Shown: positions 45,412 to 55,552, numbered from the stretch's first letter. The stretch is 64,000 nucleotides of DNA from Lachnospiraceae bacterium (GCA_024690825.1 JAILOK010000129.1:113237-177236), one strand, 5' to 3'. The notes: generated by a model not told the origin, from the sequence alone. Numbers and translations are program-made.

Positions 45412-47508
45412 ATGAAGATTTACACCACAGACAAGATCAGAAATGTTGCGCTTCTGGGACACGGAGGAGCCGGCAAGACAACACTTGCGGAGGCTATGGC
45501 AAAAGTATCGGGTCTCACCACGAGAATGGGAAAGATCGATGACGGATCGACCATCAGCGATTATTCAAAGGAAGAGCAGAAGAGGAAGTTCTCGATAAGC
45601 ACATCGGTTATACCGATCGAATGGGATGACTGCAAGATAAACATCCTTGATGCTCCCGGATATTTCGATTTTGTGGGAGAAGTTGAGGAAGCCTTAAGTG
45701 CGGCAGCTTCCGCTGTCATTGTAATAAACGGCAAGGCCGGTGTTGAACCCGGAACAAAAAGAGCATGGGAGCTCTGTGAAAAATACAATATACCCAGAGC
45801 ATTCTTTGTTTCAAACATGGATATAGATAATGCTTCCTTCAAGAATGTGCTTGAGGAACTGACCGAGCTTTACGGAAAAAAGATAGCTCCCTTCCATTTC
45901 CCCATCAGGGAAGATGAGAAGTTTGTAGGCTATGTGAATGTTGTGGCTGAAAAGGGTTACCGCTGGAATGACAAGGGTGAAGCCGTAGAATGCGATATTC
46001 CCGATTATTCAAAAGAAAACCTTGAACTTTACAGAGATTCTCTTATGGAGGCAGTTGCTGAAACCTCCGACGAATTCATGGACAGGTATTTCGGCGGCGA
46101 CACCTTCTCGGATGCCGAGATCAGGGCCGCATTAAAGATTTCGGTATGTGACGGAACCATTGTTCCCATATCCGTAGGCTCAAGCGTGCAGGAAAAGGGT
46201 GTTTATACGCTGCTTGATGACATCGTCAAGTATCTTCCTTCTCCTCAGGGCCGTAAATTTGCCGGGATCAACACAAAGACCTCGGAAGTCTTTGAAGCCG
46301 ATTATGATTTTTCAAAGGCAAAGAGCGCCTTCGTATTCAAGACCATCATAGATCCTTTCATCGGAAAATATTCGCTCATCAAGGTTGCTTCCGGTGTTAT
46401 AAAGGCCGGTGATGTTCTCTATAATGATACGGCTGATGCCGAAGTCAAGATATCAAAGCTTTATACCATGTGCGGTTCAAAAGCTTCCGAGATCGCCGAG
46501 CTTCACGCCGGAGATATAGGAGCGCTTTCAAAGCTTGAAAAGACCAGGACAGGAGATACTCTTTCAACCAAGGCAACGACGGTGCATTTCCCGATGCTCC
46601 AGATACCCGTACCGTATACTTCAATGAGGTACAGGCCCGTAAACAAGGGAGATATCGACAAGATCTCACAGGCTCTCGCAAAGATGACAGCAGAAGATCT
46701 TACATTAAAGAATATAAACGACAGTGAGAACAGGCAGACTCTCCTCGTCGGAATGGGAGACCAGCATCTTGAGATAGTTAAGAGCAAGCTTCTGGCTGAT
46801 TACAAGGTTGAGATAACTCTTTCCGAGCCGAAGGTAGCTTACAGAGAAACCATTATCGGAACAAGCGATGTTGAGGGCAAATACAAGAAGCAGACCGGAG
46901 GACACGGACAGTACGGTCATGTAAAGATGAGATTCTCGCCTTTAGGTGATATGTCAAAGGCTTATGAATTCGCAGAGGAAGTTGTCGGAGGAGCTGTTCC
47001 CAAGAACTTCTTCCCGGCAGTAGAGAAGGGTCTGACGGATTCAGTCGTCAGGGGACCTTTGGCAGCTTACCCTGTTGTAGGCGTAAAGGCCACGCTTTAT
47101 GACGGATCCTATCATCCGGTCGATTCCTCGGAACAGAGCTTCAAGATGGCGACCAGGATGGCCTTTAAGGACGGATTCCTCAAGGCGACCCCCGTTCTCC
47201 TTGAGCCCATAGAGACACTCAAGGTTACCGTGCCCGATAAGTATACCGGAGATGTCATGGGTGACCTGAACAAGAGAAGAGCAAGGGTTATGGGCATGAA
47301 TCCCACAGGAAACGGCAAGCAGACCATAGAAGCCGAGATTCCCGAGGCAAGTCTTTTCGGATATAATACCGACCTTCGTTCGATGACCGGAGGAACAGGT
47401 GATTATATGTATGAATTCAACAGATACGAACAGGCTCCGTTTGATGTACAGCAAAAAGAGATAGAAGCAAGAAAGGATAAGCTTGTAGATATCAGTGAAG
47501 ATGATTAA
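45412..47508 (+). CDS. Elongation factor G-like GTPase (FusA2-type paralogue)
   Basis: The 698-residue protein has the five-domain EF-G layout with a GTPase domain: P-loop GHGGAGKTT at residues 16-24, then DAPGYFDFVGE in place of the classic DTPGHVDF. The NKxD base motif reads SNMD, a departure from canonical EF-G. Domain IV and V regions are present (GGHGQYGHVKM, VMGDLNKRRARVMGM). This matches the EF-G-like/FusA2 group, a second EF-G of unknown task; the main fusA would be with rpsL-rpsG elsewhere. I start at ATG 45412, not 45298, because of CGGAGGAAGG. Confidence 0.88.
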   Translation: MKIYTTDKIRNVALLGHGGAGKTTLAEAMAKVSGLTTRMGKIDDGSTISDYSKEEQKRKFSISTSVIPIEWDDCKINILDAPGYFDFVGEVEEALSAAASAVIVINGKAGVEPGTKRAWELCEKYNIPRAFFVSNMDIDNASFKNVLEELTELYGKKIAPFHFPIREDEKFVGYVNVVAEKGYRWNDKGEAVECDIPDYSKENLELYRDSLMEAVAETSDEFMDRYFGGDTFSDAEIRAALKISVCDGTIVPISVGSSVQEKGVYTLLDDIVKYLPSPQGRKFAGINTKTSEVFEADYDFSKAKSAFVFKTIIDPFIGKYSLIKVASGVIKAGDVLYNDTADAEVKISKLYTMCGSKASEIAELHAGDIGALSKLEKTRTGDTLSTKATTVHFPMLQIPVPYTSMRYRPVNKGDIDKISQALAKMTAEDLTLKNINDSENRQTLLVGMGDQHLEIVKSKLLADYKVEITLSEPKVAYRETIIGTSDVEGKYKKQTGGHGQYGHVKMRFSPLGDMSKAYEFAEEVVGGAVPKNFFPAVEKGLTDSVVRGPLAAYPVVGVKATLYDGSYHPVDSSEQSFKMATRMAFKDGFLKATPVLLEPIETLKVTVPDKYTGDVMGDLNKRRARVMGMNPTGNGKQTIEAEIPEASLFGYNTDLRSMTGGTGDYMYEFNRYEQAPFDVQQKEIEARKDKLVDISEDD

Positions 47509-48994
47509 ACACCTTTCAAAATATGAGTATTTGTGGGGGTATGCAGCCGCTTGTATAAGCGGCTGCATATTCGTATTGATTTCAGCCAGCTGGACAAGTC
47601 CGCTTTTCCCTTACGAATACGGATATGACAGTGCCTGGTATACCCTCATGGGAAGGGCTGTCACCAAAGGATTTATCCCTTACAGGGATTATTTTGACTT
47701 AAAAGGCCCCGTTTTCTTTTTTATAGAAGCCTTTGGACAGATAATAAGACCGGGACGCACCGGGGTCTTTATCATTGAATGCATAGCAGCCGCCCTGTCA
47801 TCTTTTTTCGTTGCAAAAATATGCCGGCTGTATCTTTCATGGAAGGGTACATTTTTAACGCTTTTTCTTTATTATCTGGCATATACATCACTCCTTTGGG
47901 GCGGAAATACCTGCGAGGAAATAATGCTGCCCTTAAGCTTTGCATGCATTTATCTCACGCTTAAGTTTATTAAGACATTAAAGGAGGAGGAAACGGTTAG
48001 GGGTATCGAAACCCTTGCCTTTTTTTCGGGCATTGCCTTCGGGGCTATGGTCCTTTCAAAGCCCACGCTTGCCGCTTTTATCGTATCCTGCGGCATTCTG
48101 ATCCTTATTGAGCTTATAAAGGCAAAAAGAAAAGATCTGCTGATAAAGATGATCTTATTATTCTTTGCCGGAGCAGTCTTCATCATAGTGCCTGTATGCG
48201 CATATTATATCTTTAACGGTGCCTTTAACGATTTCATCTACAGCGCATTCGTGTTCGCTTTCAGGAGATCGACTGATTATTATGAAAGCTTTTCTCTGGA
48301 ATGGGAGAAAAATCTGTGTTTCTGCTATGCGGGATTCATCACGGGCCTTTTGCTCATAAAAAAGGATAGGGATTTTGGATACAGGAGACTTTTGCTGATC
48401 ACAGCATCAGTTGTGACTTACCTCTTACTCCACCTGGGTACTCCATATACATATTACTTCATCACGGAGCTGCCTCTTTGGGTATTATTACTTGTCGAAA
48501 CCGGATGTCTTTTTGAAAAGACGGTACAGTCAGCAGACAAAAAAGCCTTCTGCATGTTCCTTTTCATATTCAGCCTTGATCTTCTGATATCCTTCATATA
48601 TATAAATCCCGCCTATGACAAGCTTTCGGAGAACTGGGTCTTCTTTAAGTATCCCGAAAACACTTATTATGACGGATGCATCGATGCTTATGAGGATATC
48701 CCGTTTTACGAAAGAGATGATGTCTATAATCTTGAATCCGGTATGATCTACTATGAGATCACGCGTCAGCTGCCGACTAATAAATACTCCGTGAACCTTC
48801 CATATTTTATGGCTCTTGATCCGAAGATTGAGTCGGATGTGCTTTCGTATCTTGACACTAAAAAGCCGAAATGGATAATTTCCGAAAAGCTGGGGGATTT
48901 TGACAATCTCAACACCCGGGAATATGTATTCGGACACTATGAACTCTACCGTACTACAAGCGCGCTTGAGATTTACCGGAGGGTGGAGTACTGA
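47501..48994 (+). CDS. GT-C/PMT-like multispanning membrane glycosyltransferase
   Basis: About 497 residues with around ten or more predicted membrane helices. The first long extracytoplasmic loop has the GT-C pattern: YGYDSAWYTLMGRA with an acidic residue, then PYRDYFDLKGPVFF, as in polyprenyl-phosphate-sugar dependent transferases (ArnT/PMT/GT39-like). Further down a soluble C-terminal tail of about 120 residues follows. It likely moves a sugar from a lipid carrier on the outer face of the membrane; acceptor unknown. It overlaps the EF-G gene end by eight bases; a GTG at 47495 is also possible. No partner glycan genes are adjacent. Confidence 0.75.
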   Translation: MIKHLSKYEYLWGYAAACISGCIFVLISASWTSPLFPYEYGYDSAWYTLMGRAVTKGFIPYRDYFDLKGPVFFFIEAFGQIIRPGRTGVFIIECIAAALSSFFVAKICRLYLSWKGTFLTLFLYYLAYTSLLWGGNTCEEIMLPLSFACIYLTLKFIKTLKEEETVRGIETLAFFSGIAFGAMVLSKPTLAAFIVSCGILILIELIKAKRKDLLIKMILLFFAGAVFIIVPVCAYYIFNGAFNDFIYSAFVFAFRRSTDYYESFSLEWEKNLCFCYAGFITGLLLIKKDRDFGYRRLLLITASVVTYLLLHLGTPYTYYFITELPLWVLLLVETGCLFEKTVQSADKKAFCMFLFIFSLDLLISFIYINPAYDKLSENWVFFKYPENTYYDGCIDAYEDIPFYERDDVYNLESGMIYYEITRQLPTNKYSVNLPYFMALDPKIESDVLSYLDTKKPKWIISEKLGDFDNLNTREYVFGHYELYRTTSALEIYRRVEY

Positions 48995-49020
48995 ATAACA
49001 TGTATTTTAGTTATTTTTAT

Positions 49021-49182
49021 GCACCGAAGGAATATATGTGTTTACAAACGGCTCGGACGAATTCTAAACTCACCGCACGTCCTGTGACAGGCGGCGCTAT
49101 AGGTGCGGGCGCCGCCACAGGGCGCACGCTTCGTTAAGAATCGCCGGCTGATTGTTTGTAAACACATATATTCCTTCGGTGC
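49021..49182. repeat. Fold-back element with perfect 29-base terminal inverted repeats
   Basis: The arms 49021-49049 and 49154-49182 are exact reverse complements (starting GCACCGAAGG and ending CCTTCGGTGC). The 104-base interior is more GC-rich than its surroundings and contains a further hairpin (GGCGGCGC at 49090-49097 with GCGCCGCC at 49109-49116). No coding frame. The gap 48995-49332 holds this element and then the leuS promoter. Form fits a MITE or REP-like element; a large terminator or RNA is less likely. Confidence 0.75.
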
Positions 49183-49270
49183 CCGAAACGATTAAGAGCA
49201 CATAGCCCTAATCAGTAATCGCAGAATAAATGCCCTGTCGATAATATCATGGTTGCAGATGATGGTCTGT

Positions 49271-49299
49271 TTGGGTAAAATAGAGGGATACGATATAAA
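49271..49299 (+). promoter_or_regulatory. Promoter of leuS
   Basis: TTGGGT (49271-49276), 17 bases, TATAAA (49294-49299), 33 bases before the leuS start. There is no T-box leader, because the promoter is too close to the start. Confidence 0.6.
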
Positions 49300-49332
49300 T
49301 TTCAAATACATTTAATTGAGGAGATTGAAAAA

Positions 49333-51744
49333 ATGGCGAAGTCGTACAATCATCAGGAGATCGAGCAGAAATGGACCAAAAAGTGGGAAGAAGATCCCAT
49401 AAATGTCAATGACGGCAAGAAACCCAAATACTACTGTCTGGACATGTTCCCCTATCCTTCAGGCAACGGTCTGCATGTAGGACACTGGAGAGGATATGTC
49501 ATTTCAGATGTGTGGAGCCGTTACAAGCTGATGAACGGATACTATCTGATACATCCCATGGGCTGGGATGCGTTCGGACTGCCCGCAGAGAACTATGCGA
49601 TCAAGATGGGCATTCACCCTTCAATTTCCACTGCGGAAAATGTTAAGAATATAAAAAGACAGATAAATCAGATCGCCGCGATCTATGACTGGGATATGGA
49701 AGTCAATACCACTGATCCGAATTTTTACAAGTGGACCCAGTGGATCTTTGTACAGATGTTCAAAAAAGGCCTTGCTTATGAAAAGGAGATGCCTATCAAC
49801 TGGTGTCCTTCCTGCAAGACCGGTCTTGCAAATGAAGAAGTCGTGGACGGAAAATGCGAAAGATGCCATTCGGAAGTCACCAAAAAGAATCTGAAACAGT
49901 GGATGTTAAAGATCACGGAATACGGCGACAGGCTTTTGGATGATCTTGACAGGCTTGACTGGCCCGAAAAGGTCAAAAAGATGCAGACCGAGTGGATAGG
50001 CCGCTCCTACGGCGCCGAGGTCGATTTCCCCATTGACGGCAAAGATGAGAAGATCACGGTTTATACCACAAGACCCGATACGCTCCATGGCGCAACCTTC
50101 ATGGTGCTTGCGCCCGAACATCCGCTGGCTGCATCCCTTGCAACCGCATCAACCAAAGATGCTGTGGAAAAATACATTTCCGATGCCGCCAACAAATCAA
50201 ATGTTGACAGACTTCAGAACAAGGAAAAGACCGGCGTGTTCACGGGAACCTATGCCATAAACCCCTTAAATAACGCAAAGATCCCGATCTGGCTTTCCGA
50301 CTATGTTCTCGCCGATTACGGAACGGGCGCGATCATGTGCGTTCCGGCACATGACGACAGAGACTTCGAATTTGCAAAGAAATTCGATATTCCTATCATT
50401 CAGGTCATCGCCAAAGACGGAAAAGAAATAGAAAACATGGAGGAAGCCTACACGGAAGCTGCCGGCACAATGATCAATTCAGGCGACTGGAACGGCATGG
50501 AAAGCGCAGTCCTCAAAAAAGAAGCCCCCCATATTGTTGAAAAGATGGGTATAGGACGGGCAAAGAAGAACTTCAAACTCCGTGACTGGGTGTTCTCCAG
50601 ACAGCGTTACTGGGGAGAGCCGATACCCATCGTTCACTGTCCCGAGTGCGGAAATGTGCCTGTGCCTGAAGAAGAACTTCCGCTGACCCTGCCTGATGTA
50701 GAAAAATACGAGCCCACGGGAACCGGAGAATCGCCACTTGCAGCGATCGATTCGTGGGTGAACTGCAAATGCCCCAAGTGCGGAAAAGATGCGAAGCGTG
50801 AGACAAATACCATGCCCCAGTGGGCAGGATCTTCATGGTATTTCCTGCGCTATGTGGACAATAAGAACGACAATGAGCTTGTAAACAGGGAAAAGGCTGA
50901 CAAATATCTTCCCGTTGACATGTATATCGGCGGAGTGGAGCACGCTGTGCTGCACCTCCTCTATTCGAGATTTTATACAAAATTCCTGTGCGACATAGGA
51001 GTGGTTGACTTTGACGAGCCCTTCATCAAGCTCTTTAATCAGGGCATGGTCACCGGTAAAAACGGCGTAAAAATGAGCAAATCCATGGGAAATGTCATCT
51101 CTCCGGATGATCTCGTACGTGACTACGGCTGCGACTCCTTGAGACTATATGAGCTTTTTGTCGGACCGCCGGAGCTTGATTCCGAATGGGATGACAGGGG
51201 TATCGACGGAGTTTACAGATTCCTTTCAAAATACTGGAATCTGGTACAGGGAAATCTGGATAAATTCATTGAGCCTACGCAGGAACTCATAAGGCTTCGC
51301 AATCAGCTCATACACACCATAACAACGAGGCTTGATGCGTTCTCATTAAATACTGTTGTATCAGGCTTCATGGAGTTCAACAACAAACTCGGAGAGCTTT
51401 CAAGAAACGGCGGCATAGATAAGGAGACGATCGAGACCTATACGGTCCTCCTTGCTCCTTTTGCTCCCCACATCGCAGAGGAACTCTGGAGGGATCTCGG
51501 CCATGAGGACTCTGTATTTGCACAGAAATGGCCAGTGGCGGACAAAGAGGCCATGAAGGAGGATACGAGAGAGATAGCCGTACAGATAAACGGCAAGCTC
51601 AAGGCTACAGTAAATATTTCGGTCAACGCTTCCAAGGAGGAGGCTATAGAAGCCGGAAAGAAAGCCGTGGAAGTAAAGGTCACCGGAAATATCATCAAGG
51701 AAATATATGTACCCGGAAAGATAATCAATCTGGTCTGTAAATAG
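49333..51744 (+). CDS. leuS: Leucyl-tRNA synthetase
   Basis: LeuS is a class I synthetase of 803 residues. The signature sequences are [18 protein letters not shown] (HIGH-type motif) and KMSKSMGNV (KMSKS), with the CP1 editing domain between ([20 protein letters not shown]). A zinc-like cysteine set ([17 protein letters not shown]; and [12 protein letters not shown]) is present. Ribosome site GAGGAGATTG precedes the start at a good distance. Confidence 0.98.
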   Translation: MAKSYNHQEIEQKWTKKWEEDPINVNDGKKPKYYCLDMFPYPSGNGLHVGHWRGYVISDVWSRYKLMNGYYLIHPMGWDAFGLPAENYAIKMGIHPSISTAENVKNIKRQINQIAAIYDWDMEVNTTDPNFYKWTQWIFVQMFKKGLAYEKEMPINWCPSCKTGLANEEVVDGKCERCHSEVTKKNLKQWMLKITEYGDRLLDDLDRLDWPEKVKKMQTEWIGRSYGAEVDFPIDGKDEKITVYTTRPDTLHGATFMVLAPEHPLAASLATASTKDAVEKYISDAANKSNVDRLQNKEKTGVFTGTYAINPLNNAKIPIWLSDYVLADYGTGAIMCVPAHDDRDFEFAKKFDIPIIQVIAKDGKEIENMEEAYTEAAGTMINSGDWNGMESAVLKKEAPHIVEKMGIGRAKKNFKLRDWVFSRQRYWGEPIPIVHCPECGNVPVPEEELPLTLPDVEKYEPTGTGESPLAAIDSWVNCKCPKCGKDAKRETNTMPQWAGSSWYFLRYVDNKNDNELVNREKADKYLPVDMYIGGVEHAVLHLLYSRFYTKFLCDIGVVDFDEPFIKLFNQGMVTGKNGVKMSKSMGNVISPDDLVRDYGCDSLRLYELFVGPPELDSEWDDRGIDGVYRFLSKYWNLVQGNLDKFIEPTQELIRLRNQLIHTITTRLDAFSLNTVVSGFMEFNNKLGELSRNGGIDKETIETYTVLLAPFAPHIAEELWRDLGHEDSVFAQKWPVADKEAMKEDTREIAVQINGKLKATVNISVNASKEEAIEAGKKAVEVKVTGNIIKEIYVPGKIINLVCK

Positions 51745-51784
51745 AGCCGTATAAGTGGTTCACAAGAGAGAAGGAGGTATCACT

Positions 51785-52327
51785 ATGGATGTATTGGAGT
51801 GTATCAAAGGAAGAAGAAGTGTCAGGAAGTTTACCGACGAAAAGGTGAGTCAGGCTGATATCGAAAAACTCATCGATCTTTCGCGTTTTTCACCGACCTG
51901 GAAAAACTCACAGTCAGTCCGGTATATAGCAGTGACCGATGAAGCATTAAAGGCAAAGATCGCGGATGAAGCCGTGATGGGATTTGAAGGAAACAAAAAT
52001 ATCATTAACGGCGCACCTGTGCTGATCGTTGAGACAACGGTTGACAAAAGAGCAGGCTATGAGAGGGACGGATCGTTCTCCACGTCAAAGGAGACTCACT
52101 GGCAGTCCTTTGATGCCGGCATATGCGCCGCAACCTTCTGTCTGGCAGCGCATGAAGCCGGCCTTGGCACCGTGATCATGGGAATCTATGATGAAAAGAA
52201 GGTTATAGATATCCTGGGAGTTCCCGAAGGACAGTCGGTTTCATCGCTTATTGCCCTGGGGCATCCGGCGGAAGAACCGCAGGCACCGAAGAGGAAGGAA
52301 GTTGCAGACCTGCTTACAGTGAAATAA
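51785..52327 (+). CDS. Nitroreductase-family flavoprotein
   Basis: The 180-residue FMN-dependent oxidoreductase family member starts MDVLECIKGRRSVRKFTDEK, whose RRSVRKF segment binds the FMN phosphate. Further family features are the SPTWKNSQSVRY region and the C-terminal GLGTVIMG and LIALGHPAEEP. ATG 51785 is chosen because AAGGAGGT sits just upstream; the frame itself is open from 51755. Substrate unknown (quinones, nitro compounds or other acceptors). Confidence 0.9.
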   Translation: MDVLECIKGRRSVRKFTDEKVSQADIEKLIDLSRFSPTWKNSQSVRYIAVTDEALKAKIADEAVMGFEGNKNIINGAPVLIVETTVDKRAGYERDGSFSTSKETHWQSFDAGICAATFCLAAHEAGLGTVIMGIYDEKKVIDILGVPEGQSVSSLIALGHPAEEPQAPKRKEVADLLTVK

Positions 52328-52341
52328 ATATACAAAAACGT

Positions 52342-52547
52342 TGCAGAGCTGTTTTTTTCGTTGGTTTTTAACGCCTATGATACTAAGAAAGTGCATTTAA
52401 ACATGCATAAGTCACGGAACCGGTCACAATTCGCTCCAAGCTCAGTTGTGACCTCGCTGGTACATCCATGTACCAGCGTTCCTGTTTATGTGACACTTTC
52501 TTGTATCATTACGGCGTGAAAAAGAACTTCAAAAAACAGCTTCCGCA
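52342..52547. repeat. Second fold-back element, imperfect long inverted repeats with two inner hairpins
   Basis: Left arm (about 52342-52393: GCAGAGCTGTTTTTTT through ACGCCTATGATAC and AAGAAAGTG) pairs with a right arm ending near 52547 (CACTTTC through GTATCATTACGGCGT and AAAAAACAGCTTCCGC), with some mismatches. Inside are GGTCACAA (52422-52429)/TTGTGACC (52446-52453) and an 11-base perfect stem CGCTGGTACAT/ATGTACCAGCG (52455-52478) with a two-base loop. Noncoding. It fills most of the 275-base gap between the nitroreductase and sortase genes. Sequence differs from the element at 49021, but the layout is similar. Confidence 0.65.
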
Positions 52548-52602
52548 GCCTTTTAAGATATCTTTTTTAAACAGTTAATGTTTATATTAACACACAAACA
52601 AC

Positions 52603-53400
52603 ATGCGAAATAAGATCATAAGAATAGTATGCATTGCGATTGCGCTCATAAGCTTCGGTTATGTGATCTGGTATTATTACCAGATGAAGAGGACCGAAGA
52701 TGATGTAGCCAAACTTTCAAAGAGGGTAGAGGCTCCGATAACGGATCATGTGGTCAAACCGATCGAGGAGCAGGAGCCAAAAAAGGAAGCCGAAGAGGTT
52801 GACTGGGAGCCCGAGGTCCTGCCGGAATTTGAGTCCCTGCTTTATAAGAACCAGAACATTATAGGCTGGATCACGATCAACGGTACCGATATCAATTATC
52901 CCGTGATGAAATCGATAAACGGTAACGGCTCTTATTATCTCAATCACAACTTTGACCAGCAGGAGGACAAAAACGGGTCTTTGTTCATGGACGACCGCTG
53001 CGATGTGATCAAACCCACGGTCAATTACATCATCTACGGACACAACATGAAGAGCGGAGCCATGTTCGGAAACCTCGATGAATACAAAAAGGAGTCCTAT
53101 TTCAGGAGCCATCCCACCGTAACCTTTAATACCATCTACGATTACGGCACCTATACCGTGATGGCAGCCTTTGAATCAAGAGTATACAGGGACAATGACA
53201 TAGGTTTCCGCTATTATGACTTCATCGATCCGGCAGATGAACTTGAATTCATGACAGGAGTCGACAATATCAAGGCGCTTTCAATGTATGAGACCGGTGT
53301 GACGGCTCAGTGGGGTGACAGACTGCTTTTGCTTTCAACCTGCGATTACGAACAGGATAACGGCAGATTTGTAGTGGTCTGCAAGCTGACAGGTTACTGA
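52603..53400 (+). CDS. srtB: Class B sortase
   Basis: This membrane-anchored transpeptidase attaches surface proteins to the cell wall. The 265-residue protein has an N-terminal membrane helix (about 5-24), a spacer, and the SrtB catalytic fold: histidine in [14 protein letters not shown], cysteine in [10 protein letters not shown] and arginine in DNGRFVVVC. It does not form a pilin cluster with its neighbours; the giant surface protein 56012-60454 does not end in a visible sorting motif, and the other is incomplete in the window, so its substrate is not identified. The class letter is judged from the STCDYE context. Confidence 0.9.
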   Translation: MRNKIIRIVCIAIALISFGYVIWYYYQMKRTEDDVAKLSKRVEAPITDHVVKPIEEQEPKKEAEEVDWEPEVLPEFESLLYKNQNIIGWITINGTDINYPVMKSINGNGSYYLNHNFDQQEDKNGSLFMDDRCDVIKPTVNYIIYGHNMKSGAMFGNLDEYKKESYFRSHPTVTFNTIYDYGTYTVMAAFESRVYRDNDIGFRYYDFIDPADELEFMTGVDNIKALSMYETGVTAQWGDRLLLLSTCDYEQDNGRFVVVCKLTGY

Positions 53401-53401
53401 T

Positions 53402-53656
53402 ATGGCCGGAAAATACTATGCATATATCCTTGAATGCGCAGACGGTACTTATTATACGGGATATACCAACGATCCCGAAAAGAGGCTTCAGACTCATAAC
53501 GCAGGAAAGGGCGGTAAATATACCAGGACCAGACTTCCGGTAAGGCTCGTCTACAGCGAGGAATTTGAGACCAGAAACGAAGCCATGAGCCGTGAGTGGC
53601 ATATCAAACAATTAACCAGAAAAGAAAAAGAAGAACTGGTAAAGGGAAACATATAA
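53402..53656 (+). CDS. GIY-YIG nuclease-domain protein (UPF0213/YhbQ-like)
   Basis: The 84-residue protein is a stand-alone GIY-YIG domain: [20 protein letters not shown] provides the GIY/YIG strands (Y...Y.L...G..Y.GYT), then [17 protein letters not shown] with the arginine and a catalytic-like glutamate later in [11 protein letters not shown]. Small proteins of this family are widespread in Firmicutes and their role is not settled; some relatives are nucleases. It begins 2 bases after srtB and its last base is the first base of the adenylation gene, so the three are co-translated. Confidence 0.88.
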   Translation: MAGKYYAYILECADGTYYTGYTNDPEKRLQTHNAGKGGKYTRTRLPVRLVYSEEFETRNEAMSREWHIKQLTRKEKEELVKGNI

Positions 53657-55194
53657 TGATAAATATCACAGAGATGCTCGATGCGTCCGCAGCGGCGCTT
53701 CCGGATAATACGGCATTTTCCGATCCTCATAAAAGCATCACATTCAGAGAACTTCAGAAAAGATCAAAGCAGACGGCATGCGCATTTCTTTCGGAAAGCT
53801 TAAACTGCAAGATAAAACCGGGTAAGCCTGTTGCTTTTTACATGGAAAAATGCGTCGATGCCGTTGTCGTGATGTTTGCGGGTGTATATTCAGGCGCTTA
53901 TTATTCCTTTGTTGATGTCAGACAGCCGGCAGAACGGGCAAAAAGGACCATATCGATACTTGATCCCGCCGTCATAATCACCGATGACGAAAACGGGCAG
54001 AAGCTTGAAGAGATCCTGTCAGGGTCAGCAAAAATACCTGTTTTTAATATTTCCAAACTCCTTGAAAGCACCGAAAAAAGCGATATTTCGGACGAATTGT
54101 TAAATGAAAGAAAAAACGGGTTTTATGATCTGATGCCGCTCTATGTAAATTTTACAAGCGGAAGCACCGGCGATCCCAAAGGAGTACTGGTATCCCACCG
54201 GTCGGTCATAGACTTCATTGAGGTATTTGCAAGGGATTTTGACATATCGGATACGGATGTCCTGGCAAACCAGGCGCCCTTTGACTTTGATGTATCCGTA
54301 AAGGATGTTTACAGCGGCCTTTTGACGGGCGCAAAGGTGGCTCTGATACCGAGAGAATACTTTTCGAATCCCTCCACGCTGATGGATTATCTCTGCGACA
54401 ATGAGGCAACGGTCATCATATGGGCAGTATCCGCCATGTGCTTTGTATCCATCATGAACGGCCTGGACTACAGGCTGCCGGACAAACTCAAAAAGATCAT
54501 GTTCAGCGGTGAACAGATGCCGGTAAAGCACCTCAACAGATGGAAAAAATACCTGCCGGATGCAAAATATATCAATCTCTACGGACCTACGGAGATCACC
54601 TGCAACTGCACATATCATGTTCTTGACAGGGAATATGAAAAGGGCGAGACGGTCCCCATAGGTGTACCGTTTGAAAATGAGAAGGTATTTCTCCTTGATG
54701 AAGATGACAATCCCGTGACGGAACCCGGAAGAGAAGGAGAGATCTGTGTCTCGGGAACCTGTCTTGCCATAGGATATCTGAAGAATGAAGAGAAGACTGC
54801 GGAAGTCTTTGTTCAGAATCCGCTTAATAAGAACTATTATGAACGGATCTACAGGACCGGCGATCTGGGAAAATATGATGAACAGGGACTCCTTTATTAT
54901 ATTTCCAGGAAGGATTTCCAGATCAAGCATATGGGACAGAGGATCGAACTGGGAGAGATTGAAAACGCCGCCATATCCTCCGACGGAGTTGAGATGGCCT
55001 GCTGTCTCTATGATGAAAAAAAGCAGAGGATCTGCCTCTTTTATTCCGGAAGCGCCGAAAAAGAGACGCTTTCAGAGGAAATGCATATCAAACTGCCACC
55101 ATATATGATCCCGGGAAAGACTGAACGCCTTGACACCCTGCCTTTAAACAAAAACGGCAAGATCGACAGGAATAAACTGAAGGAGCTTATATGA
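53656..55194 (+). CDS. Stand-alone amino-acid adenylation enzyme (DltA/NRPS A-domain type)
   Basis: The 512-residue protein is an ANL-superfamily ligase with the adenylation core motifs: A3 FTSGSTGDPKG, A5 INLYGPTE, A7 YRTGDLG, A8 LGEIENAA region, and A10 lysine NKNGKIDR. The substrate pocket cannot be decoded by eye. It resembles D-alanine:carrier ligase DltA or a free NRPS A-domain. No carrier protein (no DltC-like or phosphopantetheine LGGxS gene) or DltB lies beside it. Start is ATG 53656 on the stop of the GIY-YIG gene, not the earlier in-frame ATG at 53596. Confidence 0.88.
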   Translation: MINITEMLDASAAALPDNTAFSDPHKSITFRELQKRSKQTACAFLSESLNCKIKPGKPVAFYMEKCVDAVVVMFAGVYSGAYYSFVDVRQPAERAKRTISILDPAVIITDDENGQKLEEILSGSAKIPVFNISKLLESTEKSDISDELLNERKNGFYDLMPLYVNFTSGSTGDPKGVLVSHRSVIDFIEVFARDFDISDTDVLANQAPFDFDVSVKDVYSGLLTGAKVALIPREYFSNPSTLMDYLCDNEATVIIWAVSAMCFVSIMNGLDYRLPDKLKKIMFSGEQMPVKHLNRWKKYLPDAKYINLYGPTEITCNCTYHVLDREYEKGETVPIGVPFENEKVFLLDEDDNPVTEPGREGEICVSGTCLAIGYLKNEEKTAEVFVQNPLNKNYYERIYRTGDLGKYDEQGLLYYISRKDFQIKHMGQRIELGEIENAAISSDGVEMACCLYDEKKQRICLFYSGSAEKETLSEEMHIKLPPYMIPGKTERLDTLPLNKNGKIDRNKLKELI

Positions 55195-55541
55195 TCATAA
55201 AAGAATGTACTTCACTTAAAGATATTATTGAAAAAGGGAATAAATACTATAATGACCGCATAAAATTCTGTATTGACAGAAAAAGAAGAGTTGTTGCCAT
55301 CGACAGTTCTTTTCATATTGAGATGGAATATGAATTATACGATGATGGTTCGGAACCAACAGATATTTTTGGCGGTGATATTGTTATCGATGATCCTGAA
55401 AGCTTAAAAAATCATCTGGTATGGGAAGCACATCCTAATATTGAGCAAAACAGACTTTTAGGAATAGGACGGGGACGTCCCATTACAGATAATGCCCTGA
55501 TAGGTGAACTTACGGATATATTGACTGAATGGATCTACTAA
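55191..55541 (+). CDS. Small DUF5674-like protein, unknown function
   Basis: The 116-residue soluble product resembles the DUF5674 pattern by memory: a basic/hydrophobic strand IKFCIDRKRRVVAID, SSFHIEMEYELYDDGSEPTD and a C-terminal helix after PITDNALI. The start overlaps the adenylation gene stop by four bases. The DNA is more AT-rich than the genes before it, so the coupling to the upstream operon may be recent. A similar small gene follows. No catalytic residues are evident. Confidence 0.55.
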   Translation: MIIKECTSLKDIIEKGNKYYNDRIKFCIDRKRRVVAIDSSFHIEMEYELYDDGSEPTDIFGGDIVIDDPESLKNHLVWEAHPNIEQNRLLGIGRGRPITDNALIGELTDILTEWIY

Positions 55542-55552
55542 AGGAGATTTTT

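Noticed and set aside
49183..49332. Possible T-box leader before leuS
   Set aside because: The promoter at 49271-49299 leaves only about 30 transcribed bases; no T-box core visible.
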